Positions 1-12,800 of a stretch of DNA of 64,000 nt are shown one piece after another. The stretch covers positions 82,174,705 to 82,238,704 of the forward strand of contig CP136067.1 in assembly GCA_032622095.1 (NCBI GenBank). Reading direction: 5' to 3'. This stretch comes from Siphonodentalium dalli. Lineage: Eukaryota > Mollusca > Scaphopoda > Gadilida > Siphonodentaliidae. A program made the translations under genes and the position numbers. Every line of letters starts with the position of its first letter. The first letter of the stretch is position 1. The notes under the pieces were generated by a model. The model was not told where the DNA came from and did not search any database. It saw only the letters and a program-made list of their open reading frames with translations.

Positions 1-581
1 GGACCATTATTATTAACCCCGTGACCGGCAAGACAAATGTTTTGCACTATTACTCCGAAACATGCAAAACTATTATTCTGCACTTGTATTATTTTGTGTA
101 TGAGGGTCTTGTATGCAGTAATTTAACTGACATTGGATGTATTCAGGATTATTAGTACATGTATAAAGTAGTAGTTGTTGGAACGATTCACGGGTGTCTG
201 GGGAAACTCTCATTGCCATTCAAGGTCAGCACTGGCCCAAAATCTATTTTTGCAAAATGAAAATATTTTTTGCCAAATTTTCTCAGAAGTTTCCCAATTA
301 TATTGGATCCAAATTAAGGTGATCATGGGAAATTTATTCTTATGCATTGACAATGGCTATCTGAAAAAAAAACTATGTTGTTGGGAAAGACATTTACGAC
401 TACTGTTACAGTATGACCAATCAAGAATTGTATATTCTATTGCCCTTCACCACAATGCAGGGCGTAAAATATTCTGAAATGTATACTTGTCACAGGAGAG
501 AGGTAGAATTACTTCCCTTATATACGACATCATGACATGTCTTTTGGATGTGTACAGATCGGATGAATTATTTTTGCATTT
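1..581. other. BORA intron or upstream sequence, no feature recognised
   Basis: No exon with convincing splice sites and Bora similarity is visible here, and no repeat was recognised. A 100-residue ORF at 175-477 has no recognisable features. Confidence 0.5.
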
Positions 582-733
582 GGCAAGTGGAAGCCTGCAA
601 ATAGTGTGTCTGTCATTTGCAGTATGAGGTCCCCAAAGGGTGAATTTAGCGGGCTTGCATCACGCACTAAATTCACCCTCTGGGGACCTCATTCTGAAAA
701 TGACAGACACTATTTGCAGCCTTGGGCAAGTGG
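582..733. mobile_element. Hairpin MITE with 9-bp target duplication
   Basis: The 9-mer GGCAAGTGG occurs at 582-590 and 725-733 and flanks a 134 bp palindrome (591-724). The arms start AAGCCTGCAAATAGTG and end with the reverse complement of AAGGCTGCAAATAGTG. They pair almost throughout around a loop near 648-664. A 9-bp duplication is typical of Mutator-like elements, but no transposase is present. It lies in the BORA intron just before the first visible exon. Confidence 0.75.
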
Positions 734-786
734 CAGTGTGAACCCTGTTGCCATTGTATATGAATATCTCAAATTATTTCTTACAG

Positions 787-843
787 TATCCTGTCAGACG
801 GCCTTGTCACTTCCACCAGATTTTGATATACAGAAAGTTTTAG
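787..843 (+). CDS. BORA: BORA exon a (first visible)
   Basis: This 57 bp exon lies between acceptor TTTCTTACAG and donor GTAAGTGAG. It begins at codon position 2 and ends in phase 1. It reads SCQTALSLPPDFDIQKVL plus the first base of a Gly codon, matching the human CQTVLSLPVDFNLENILGDY region. A hairpin MITE ends about 60 bp before the acceptor. Confidence 0.9.
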   Translation, partial: YPVRRPCHFHQILIYRKF

Positions 844-3800
844 GTAAGTGAGATATTCCTCAACTCAATCTCTACTAAAATCCGTTTCTCTAAGTAACTA
901 TTTCTAGCTGTGTTTTCAAGAGGCAAACTAGTTCATCTGAATATTATGTTTTCTGTTTGTATTCACACCATAGTTGGTTCCAGTCAGTAACTAACATTGC
1001 TGATGACAGCCATGTTGGATCTCAGGAAATTATAATGTTAATTTTCATGAATTTTTATCTCCTTCTTTATATTTGTTTTAAATGATTCTGCTAACCCTTT
1101 CTTTACTGGTTGATGAATAGTTCTCTTCAGAAATATTCAGATAATAAGTTCAACAAACAAACATACTGAACTTATTATCTTAACATTTTCACCAATGAAT
1201 AGGAATCGTTCTGTAGTTCTATTGCCTTTTTTCTGTCTGTCGTTTGCTTATATTTCCAGATGAATAATACCATTTTCAATGTATACTTTAAAATTATAAT
1301 GAAAGCACATATTTCCACCTTGCCTTCCTAAATATTACAAAATGTTGACATAGAGTATGTACTCAGTCTCGTATTGGCTGACAAAATGAAAACAAACGAA
1401 ACAGAAACACGTGGTTCACTGGTTGCGAATTTTCGACGAAGACAAAATTTGTCTCAATATTTAATTATGTGAACTTCTCCACAAACCAAATGTTGTGAAA
1501 CATATTCATTAAGTGTCACAATTGTTGTTTAATTTGAGAACTCGAACATTGCAATTCCAAATTGATGACTCAAAGTGGATCTTTCTGCTTTTATTGCACA
1601 AATTTACTCTGCGAAATCAGGTTATTAAATGTCGGAGCATCGGAAAATTATTTCTGGTTGTAATGTAACTACGGACGCAGCCGCCCCGTTGTTGTGCTAT
1701 CGGCGGGATTCTGAACACATAATTAATTAAAATGTTTTTATACATATGATCTACAAATTTAGTATAATACATTGATGAGATATTACTTTTATATATCCAT
1801 CTGTTCAAGATTTCAAATATACCGCGCAAAAGACCATCGACCCTGATCGATCGAGTAAGAAATCAATAAAAAAAGTAAATATCTCCTCGTTTGACGTCAA
1901 GTCAGCCCAATGCGAGTGCTTCTAAATAAAGGTGAGTTTACAGTTGGCATGCAGATATCTCAACTTCATCTTGGGAAGCTTCTTTGTGTGTGTGCATATA
2001 TAATTACTGAGTATGAAGTAATAGGGTACTTATATCAACGCAATATCGATAAAACAAAGAATATCCCAAGCGGCACATTCGAGCACCTGCTGGCGACGTC
2101 TTAGTACTCTTACGGCTAAGTTAGCCCACTGCCATTTTGAACAATTCGCGCTCGTTTTCTGTCATCTAATTAGCATCAATGGGAAACTCCACCCCTAAAC
2201 TTGAGCCAATGAAATCAGTTCACACTTCTAATCATTGATGTCATTGGTTGTCAATGAAAACATTCATAGAATCAACAAAAAGTGACCTTTGAACATGTGG
2301 TTTTTGCACGAAAATTGACAAACTTTCACAAAGCAACGTGACGTAATTGCTAATAATTTGCGCTTCTATCGGAAGTCTTTTTACGACTTTTGTCAAATCA
2401 TGGTTTATATGATTAATTCACATCAAATATAAAGACATTTGGTTTAATTATTTTATTTATAATACGCTTTTTGTTTTAAAAATCATGAATTATTTTTTTT
2501 TCAATCAGGACAGGAGTCCGTGGGTAAACAAACTTAAAGGACATACTCGCATAGGCATACTGTAAATTAGCATAAAATTAATTTTTTTTTACTCGCATGT
2601 GTGATAAAATGAAGATAAACAGTTGTTAGTGGGCACATATTTAGTTCGTCTACTGGTTTATGTTTCCATTATCATATTCACAGATGACACTTAAGTGAGA
2701 GCATGTTTGTTGTTGCATATCTGATGATACCATGGTACATATACCTGTGGCCAGTGTGGGGAAACACCTAATGATGTTATAACGTCAAATACCTGTTGGC
2801 TAACGTAATTACCTTCATACCTGGTGACGTTGGCTATATGACGTGGTTTAACTACAGGTGCTATTGGGAAAAGGGTTAAACTGATATTACAACAGATTGC
2901 GTGTATATATAGAAATCGTTAATGCTATAACTTAAAGACTTATCACAAAGTTTCATTTTTGGGTCAATCGCTCTGAAACTTTGCACCATTGATCAGAATG
3001 ATCTTCAGATGGTAGGCCCATCATATTACAGCGTTAAAAAGAAACTGAAAGGATAAACAAAACATGATTACTGGTGTATATAGTGTATACTGACTCCTGA
3101 ATCTATAACTTAACCCTTTACCCAACAGAACGGCCCTGTGCCAATGCAATCTCTTATATATATTTTAGGCTGTTGAAGCTTTATTTGGCCGGTTTTGGCC
3201 GGTTTGTTGGGTAAAGGGTTAAGTTGGCATTATCTTGCCAGTGTCAATTGGTTTTCATTGATATATATTCTATGATTCTATCATATTACGCTAGGTGACT
3301 ACATGATGACAGAAACTAGCGAGGAAAACACAGCCGAAGCCATGAGTACATCTTCCCTCAGAAGAAAACTATTTTTCCAAACAGATGTTAGTGCCACACC
3401 AAGTCCTGTCAAGTATGTATTATAAGAACTTTATGGAAATTTGCAAACTTATATCTTATGCCTTCACTCTTGAATGGATCATGTTGCATACACGTGGATG
3501 TAAATGCACTAGTCCTTAATTCCTTTAAACAAATACACAGTAGACTGAGTAGTTAACTGTTCTTTAAGAGTAGCATACAATTTGTTTCCTCAAATGAGAT
3601 GCAGATTTTCAAAGTGAGTAGTCCTCGCATCTCACAAGAAGAGAAACATTGTATGCTTCTCAGGCGATTTAACTGTTGTGTTTATTATATTTTCTACACC
3701 AGTTTGTTACGATCCACAATAAAACACATGATTATGCCTACAATTTGTAAGCTGCAACTTGACCAATAAATTATGTTAAAGAATATATATATCTGTTGAT

Positions 3801-6800
3801 GGCGACATCATAGCTCAAGAGTCACACCTTAGAGTATTTCTTTGTTGAACATCGATTCTGGCTGAATTAGTTTGGAGTGATATTAGTGTAGACTTTTTAT
3901 CACTGGAATGTGCTTTATCGACGAATGGAAGTGTATAAAAATAGTCACACTAAATCAAATCAAACATGCTTATTTTCCATCAACTCCACTCTCAGAAATA
4001 ATTCCAGCTAGTTCCAGCCAAGATATCTTCTTGAATAGTTTGCGACCACTATCTTGTCAATAAAAGTGAATGTTTCCTTGATTTAAATACTTTGAGCATC
4101 ATATTTCTGACATGTGTTTGTACATAGTTGTCAGTATCCAGATGAGATGTCAATTATATTACAAACATATGCCAGTAAAATATTGCTAAAAGTGTTAAAA
4201 TTTTACCTAACTTCATAATTTATGCTCGTAAACTATTCAAGAACACGTCTTTTTGGCATCAACAGGAACTGACTGGAATTCTCTTAGAAATTAGCGAAAT
4301 GCTGAGTTCATTTGCAGAAATAATGATGGTAACCAGAATTGGGTGACACTTTTTAGTGTCTATTGTTATTCAAGAGCATGGTGGACAAAAACTCACGTTA
4401 ACTCTTTCATGATGGGAGGTGCACTGGTGCAGCATAAAGATCCTGTGCCAGTGCATTCTCTTATATATGCGAGTCTCCCATATGAAGCCTCGTATTTATA
4501 AGAGAATACACTGGCTTACACGGTCAAGGTAAATATTATTAGGCCAATGCATTTTCATATATATGCGAGGCACCCTATGGGAGACTCGCATATATAAATA
4601 AGAGAATGCATTATCACAGGGTTATCACAATATTTCAGGATGCTCCAGTCATGACTCAGGCTTGGGGCAATTACTTGTGAATGTAATTAATTATACCCCC
4701 ACTTTCGAAGAAAATGGGGGGTATACTGGATTGACTGCGTCCGTCACGCTTTCTCCGTCCGTTTGTCCGTCCGTCCATCCGTCCGTCGTACCGTCCGTCC
4801 GACCTCCTAACTCGAACAACTATGAACCGATTTCAATAATTTTTTGTATGCAATCTCCTTAGGACAGTCTCTCCGCATGATGCTAATTGCGGTTCAGTCC
4901 GGCTTTTTTTTTTCAAGTTACGCCTCTTTTTCGACTTATTTTAACTTAGAAAATTCTTTCCGACTTAATAACTTTAACAAATATGAACCGATTTAAATAA
5001 ATTTTGGTATACATGCTTCTCACAATAGCTTCTCTACATGATGCGGCTAGGGATTGGCTCAGACTGTTTTTCGTAATATTACACCTCATTTTCGACTTAT
5101 TTTGACTTAGAAAATTCTGTCTGACTTAATAACTTTAACAAATATGAACCGATTTGAATAATTTTTTCTGTACAAGCTTCTTGTGACACCATATCGATAT
5201 TATTAGTCCGAATTTTTCTTTAACCCTTTGAACCCGACTGGCCGCAAAAGCGGCCAGCCAGAAAACGTTCATACACCTGACTGGCCGCAAAAGCGGCCAG
5301 CAGCATTCAGTGACATCATAAACCTATGTAGCATGTGTATACATGTTATAACCATTGGTATATCCACTTATATCTATGTAAATGATCCCAAGGAACTTCA
5401 GCAGTGCCATGGGTGCATGTGTATGAGTTTGTTGCCGACTAGTTGGGGTAGAAAAACATGCGCATGCGCACAGCGCAGAATTCAACAAACGTACATTATT
5501 TGAAGCGATTCGGGTAAAACTCTACATTGTTGTGCGGTAGAAAGACACCACTTCGATCACTCATTTTGGTTTAAATTAGTATTGCATACATAATCAGTGT
5601 TCTGTCATATGTGAGGAAGGCGCACGCAGTTTCTTATTTGAGTCGATTTGTTTCGCGCATGCGCATAGGATAAAATGATAAATGTATGGATTTTTGTGAA
5701 ATGATACAATCACATCAAGGATCTCCATAGTACATAAATTTGCGTTATACAGCTGCACGTTTTGACATTGCACCAGAGTAGTACTATGGAAATGGGTTGC
5801 ATTGTCACAATACCATCTAGTCCGATCTACTTGCGCGTGCACATTACAAACACGTCGTCAAATCGTGCATTATTGAGCAATCATGTAAAGTTTAAGACTC
5901 GTGGCACCGTTTGAACATGATCATCACCGTGCCCTATAGGCGATGTCTAAAACGGGACGTAATGCCATTGAATGCACAGGGAAGTGGTGTCATTCGATCA
6001 CTTGGGCTATAATGCTATAATATATGCTTAGCAACCATGCATTGATACCGTTAAATACAAACTACATGTAGGTTCAATCTTCTGACCTGATGTATCTACA
6101 GTTTCACAATAGGGTATTGACTGCATAGAAAATGCCGTTTCTTGGCGCGGAATTATACGACGCTATAAGCTATAATTGCATTATACTTTCAGTTCCGGGT
6201 AGTTGCTTAGAAACCGTTACGAGGGAGTGATCGTGTGGCAAGGTATACCGTTCTAAAAAAAATACACAGTGGCACATGGGAACATACCTGTAAAATTTCA
6301 GACCTGTAGCACCATTTGAACATAACCATCAGCATGTGCATGCCAAGTATGTCTAAATTTGGGGCATAATACAATTGGATTCACAGGGCAATGATGTCAT
6401 TCGATCATTTGGGGTATTTGCTTAGCAACCGTTGCTACCCTTAAATACAAGTTAGGATCAGACTTCTCGCCAGATATATCTCAAATATCACAATAGGGTG
6501 TTGACTGCATCAAAAACGCCATTTCCTTGGGCTGACTTACGACCGTAAAAGCTATAATTGTATTTTACTTTCAATATCGGGTAGATACCTAGCAACCGTT
6601 ACCAGGGACTGACCACGTGGCAATGTAACCAGATCGTAAAATAATCAGTGGTCCACGGGGAACATACATCTGAAGTTTCAGAAATGTGACACCACTTGAA
6701 CATAAACAACACCATACATCTAAACACTGGCCATAATATAAAAAATACCACTGGGAGCCCAGGGTCAGGGTGTCGATCGTTGTGGGGAGCCAGGGTTCAA

Positions 6801-9800
6801 AGGGTTAAAGTTAAAAATCTTTTTGGTTGAGTTTACGGATAATGCGGGTTGAATTTGCCACAGTGGGGGTATGCTAGCACTCGAGTGCACACCTCTTGTT
6901 ACAATTACAATTACTTCAACATTTTTCAATTACAATTACAATTCCCATTACATCTATTTCACAATGTAATTAATTACAATTACAATTACTTTGAAATGTA
7001 ATTCAATTACAATTACAATTACATTTCAGCACATAATTGATGTAGGAACACTTTTTATTTATATAAACTTTATTTGATAACAAAACATAAATTTAATACA
7101 AGCAAGATGAAATACATGGTGAAGCACACTTGGTGCAGAGCAGCCAATGTACTGAGTCCAGTATAGGTGTTCGTAGAACTGAGCGAATCATGATTTATAG
7201 CTGGCAATTCCAGCGTGTTGCATTGGCAGCTAGTAGTCGGGGTTGATCTTCTAAAAATTGGAATGATATAAGACATTTATGAACTTTGCTAACTATCTTC
7301 AATGCTTTCGCATTCTTGACCGATGTTTTTGCATACTGATAGATCCTAGTAGGTTGTTGATCACTTGCTGATGGTGCCTGTGTGACTGTTGATTCATAGA
7401 CATCTTGATGCTTTCGCTATAAAATGAAAATAACAGAGTATTTTAGTAACACACATGTATCCATCATTTAATTATTAAGGGAATAAGACTAGCTCAGTAA
7501 GTCAGACACAAAGTCAGGCCAATTGTAAAGGACAATGAGATAATCAACACTCTGATTGTTAATTAGAGTCATAATCTTAATTAGCCTTTGTGGCCACCAG
7601 CTTATTGGTATTTAAACACAATGCCTCCAATAGACAGTGCTAATTACTGAAGCAGATATTTGTCCCCTCTTTGTCATTCAGTTGCAAATTAGAAGGGACA
7701 AGATACAATGCATATACCAAATCAAATCAAATCAAATTGTTTATTAACATAAACTACAATCGTGGTACAAATGGTGAAAAAGAATTACAAAAATAAATTA
7801 AATTACCAATATCACCATATGACTGAAGTTATATGTCAATGGAATTAACAAAGCTAATACATAGAAATGGAAACTTACCTTCAGATGTGTCACAAAATTG
7901 GAGGTAACTTTTTTGGAACTGGATATTGTAGTTGGGCAAAGTTTGCACTTCGCTTTCGTAGGACACGATGTGTCTTTCTGCAAATTAAAATGCTGCCAGA
8001 TTTTTTGTAAACATGCTCATAGCATTAGCAATGGTTGGTATGAATTTCTACCATAGCATATATACCATATCAGATGGAGATAATGAAACATTATCATAAG
8101 AGTGATATATTATAGTGATATATTGTCTATTATTTGAAGTTGGTTTCTCATTGTATTTATCAAAACAAGCCTACTAAAAGGTTAACCAATGCTTAAGCAA
8201 ACAAACAGGAGGTGTCAACAGAATTCACCATTGAGACACAATGGATCAAAACTCAATGTTGTGACAGCATATCGATAGCCAGTCACCAGTCTTACACTTT
8301 GAAATTTTGGAAAAAAACCATTTGAAGAAACCATTGGGTGAATCATGAAAGAGAACTTTGAGAAGAAACAAGTACCTGTGATATTGAAGTAATTGAAATT
8401 AAACCCTAATTACAATTACAATTACATCATAACCAATTACAATTGCAATTACATGTAATTGAGAATAAACTCAATTACCAATTACATGCAATTACTTGAA
8501 AAAATGTAATTAATTACCATCAATTACAATTACAAATTACAATTACCCCATCCCTGAGTCACGTAAGGGTTAATATCACTCCAGCTAATGCACACAAAGT
8601 CATTATATTTGTAATGAACATATATATTCCAGTGTGTCTTTTGAATTATGATGTCGCCATATAGCGCACAGATCAGTAGTTCCAACACACAGATCAGTAA
8701 TTCCAGCACACAGATTAGAGTTGTGGGTGTAGATCAGGCTGTTTGATTATGTGGTGTGATGAGCACACAATTGAAGGAATAATAACGTTGGTTACTAAAT
8801 GGTATATTATTGCTGTTCTCACCTTGCTGATTCCTTTATTTGTTCTGTTTGATGGATCTAGTTTTATTGTATATGCTTATAAACAACAATGAATGTAATT
8901 CTGAGCCAATAATTTTGCCCAGAGTTACATAAGGCCATTAAAATAAATTATCTTGTTTTCTCAGGAAATTAGATCTCAATTTAGAGATGAGGGAGGGAGG
9001 CCATTTAAAAAAAAATATATATATGGTACCGGTATTCATACTCCAGAAACAAAATTCATTTTCATTGTTCAAATCCTATATTTCCAATATGAAATATTGA
9101 AAAAAAATGTTTGATGAGACTTTTTAAATGAAAAATTTCAGTGACGAGGGAGGTGCCTGAGAACACAGATTTTTTAATTTATTTGGCCTAAAAGCTGAAA
9201 TTTTACATATATTCTATTCCAGAGATGTCAAGGATTTGGAAGAAATGGAACCTATGTCTATCTCATCTACCTCAGGTCATATGCCGTGGGACCATGATAC
9301 ACCTGCTAAGAATGAACCAAATGTAAGTCATATTTCAGGGTCTTGTGAAACAGAAATGCTTCATCCATAATTTGATTAGAAATCAGGCTTAGTTGCAGGG
9401 CTCGAAATGTTCTGAAATTTCTACTTACCACAGAGGTCAGAGAGTATTACTTCCTACCTGTCACCTCAGAATTTTTCCTGTGCATACCCGTAGATATATA
9501 TGTGGGATCATAACATTTTTGAGGAGTGGACTGATCAGATAGTTTTGTATACACCCGTCAGTAAGCGCGGGGGGCTCATGCACGTTTTTTCTCAAAAAGT
9601 GGGTACTGGGCTTACTCACGTGGACTCCCCTGTGCAAACAAATCAGTTAGCCTTCAGATGCCGACCTACCATCATGTTTTATACCAGTACCATATTTTTG
9701 TATTGAATAAAGATAATAATGTGTTTTATTTATATTATTAAGAAAATAAAATCACATGATAATAACCAGAAACAGTGATAGACAGATGCATTTGGGATAA

Positions 9801-12800
9801 ATTTGAACAAGGTTGTACATTTAGGGATGAAATTGTAAACACAATATGATGAGTTCACAAGTCAATTTAGTTACACTGATGCTTATTATTCAAGATAATT
9901 CTTATAAAAACACAACACTGGGATGCAGGTGAACATACATCACTCTTCTGCATTATCAAAGGAAACTGCAAAAACACCAAGTCATTACTCCACATACCAT
10001 TGGATTTACTCTTGATAGAAGTGTGAACAATAAGTGACACATCCTTTGGTTTATTGATTTGATACCTCTTTGATTGATCCAACAACTAAGAATAGATTAA
10101 GATGTGTATAATTCACAACAATATTAACCGAAGTGTATACTATTATACATTTTAATTATTTTAGAAAAACAACTGGAAAAAATAATAAAAGCACAGATAC
10201 ATGTGCTTGAGTATTTTCTCCTATTCTACAGGATAGAAAGACATGATTGTATTCACCTTCCAAATGCTCAAAAATGGGGGTGGGCTTATCTACGAGGACC
10301 ACCCCATGTTTTATTTAGGGTAAAAAACCCAGACTGGACTTATCTTCGAGGATGGGCTTACTGACAGGTGTATACAGTAAATAATTTTCTAATCTATCAG
10401 TATAACTTTTATTGATATTTTGTATCTCATTTGTCTTCTCACCTTTTGATTGGCTGAGAACTGTACCCCTTTTTCGCGTAGTGGTTCACACTTCATCTGG
10501 GCACTTTGCATATGTAGTCCCGGCTATATTTAGCATCGGTCATGGCTTTGTGCTTGCCATTCAACAAGTGTATTCCACTTTTATGCATTCATAAAGACAA
10601 TGTTTTCGCATTTCACCAAATCGTCAGAATTTTTGGTTTTGTCGTTATGTTCGGTGTGCAAACCAAACGATATTTCAGACGGATGTACATGCCGATTAAA
10701 AAACATTCCACAGCATCGCTTCCATCTATTTTAGTTTGCCTCAAAAAGTCGCTTCCGGATGAGAAACTTGACAAATTTGCTTCGTTATTTTTGTTAATTT
10801 TTGTATATTTCTAAATGGTAAGCAATAATCAAACATACTTCTGTGTTGTGATTGCTCCATCAATTTGGAATTTGCAAATCAACAGGTCAGCAAAATCCTG
10901 AAATGGAGGCAGATGATGTACTAAAAAGATGTTGTCTTATACAATATATCAATTAGAGCATACATGTTAACCAGACCAATTTAGTACCCCTCAGCAGTGA
11001 TGTAGTTCCCTCCGAATCCCTCCCCTTTGCGTAGGTAAGTACATCACTCCCTCACTTAGTCTTCATTAACCCTTTCTATGCTAAATGGATTCTCCCATTC
11101 AGCTATAAAAGTAAATAATCGAATGGTCTATTAATCATTTGGAGGGATGTTCAGGAAAAATGAGCAGACGACACTATGACGAAAGGTAGAACAGTGCAGA
11201 AGGATTCAATTTCATTGGTGGGAAATATTCAGATAATAAGTTCAACATTTGTTGAATTTATTATCTTAACATTTCATAAGGGATAACTATTCGTCAAAGA
11301 GTATTTAATAAATAAAGGTTTAACTATAAAATATGTCAGTTTATCCACAAAACTGAGCATTTTGTAATTACAGGTATACACAACAAACTGACCCTGCTGA
11401 GTGTACAGCATTCATTACTCTAATTTTTTAGGGAAAAAGACTCCTTTTTTCCCAGAGATGATCTGTCAAGTGGCTAATTTTTTTTGGGAGTGGCTAAATT
11501 GGGGGATATACCACTCCATAGATTTTTACGAAATTAAATAATTAAGTAAATAATTGTTGACATTGTATTTAAGATATTAAAATTTTTTAATTGTAATTTA
11601 TTCAAGTATGGTATATAGATTTAAGTAATAAATGACAGATGCATTGTGGAATTTGTTTTCGGTCAAAATACCATGAACAGATAAAATACAACAGAAATAA
11701 AATGATGACTCTTTTCCTTCTGATTTGTATATTTGCATTTCAGACAATCTATTTTACAGACTCACATTTTGATATATTTTTCTCATAGGCCCAGTTCTCA
11801 TCTAGTCCAATCCGTCCAAATAAAAGTTCTGGTTCAGATGAGGACTTCAGACAAAGGTTCTCATTCGACTCAAATGGAATGGCTTCTCCTGAATTACCAT
11901 CGAATTTCCAGTCACAAAAGGATGATGACAACAGTGGTCTGTATAAATTTATTTACCGATACAGGAAAACTGACTACAGCCGCATGCCATTAGTAGCCAG
12001 ATTCATACACAACTTGTAGCAAAGAGGATTAATCCAATCTTCTAATTACCAAATGAGTAACCAACGTTATGCAGCAGTATCACGATGGGATTTGGCTGAG
12101 CGGCAATGCCTTACTTTGATTGAAGCCTATTAAGCATTTTGGTGGTTGCAGCTTTTCTTCATCATTTACTATTGTTTACAAGTATCCCTACACGGGTCAA
12201 TATCTATAAACATTTAGGTTTAGCACCGTAAAGTCACGTTACTTTTCCTGCCAAGTGCATCTGGATAGTGAACCTCAGTAATACAAGTTATAAGTTACAT
12301 GTACGTGAGGCTGAACCTGGCTATTGTCAAAATATTGGCTGTTATAACTTTTTGATTGTCTTTTCCTAGAATTAACCAATATCTACACCAGTCAGTTGCT
12401 CTAGCTTTTCACTGAGGCTATTAGTTAAAGGGGTACTGTACACTAAATCCGACCATTTATGGGACTATCTACTTTTATACTCAACAGAATATATGCAACA
12501 AATGAATGAATTTGAGCCGTAAATTATTGCAAAATACACTCATGCGCTCTATGAACGATGCAAACAACATGATTATTATAATGAAAATGAAGTTATGACT
12601 CCAAACAATTGTTACACCATTTGTATTCATTGAATATTGGGATCGGACAGAATAATACGTGACAGTCTAGAAAACGTATATAGACAATAGCTAACTGTCA
12701 TCAGCGACGAACGAAGTTTCTTCTCGAGTGAGATGCGGAGGATTATTTTTCACGAGGCGCTAGCCGAGTGAAAAATAATCCTCGCATCTCACGAGAGGAG

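Larger units (their letters stand above)
6894..8556 (-). mobile_element. hAT-type transposon remnant with AATTAC arrays
   Basis: The right end reads, on the minus strand, CAGGGATGGGGTAATTG, a hAT-like terminus beginning CAGGG. Degenerate AATTAC/GTAATT hexamer arrays lie at both sides (6897-7023 and 8400-8550). Between them are two exons of a hAT-like transposase on the minus strand. The left terminus is lost against the E repeat and no 8-bp duplication could be found. Confidence 0.6.

Noticed and set aside
606-851. 81-residue ORF starting at 606
   Set aside because: Only its last 19 codons are a real exon; the first part reads through a palindromic MITE and an intron.
9867-10085. Minus-strand 72-residue ORF as a possible transposase piece of the TATACACC element
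   Set aside because: No DDE or helix-turn-helix motif could be seen.
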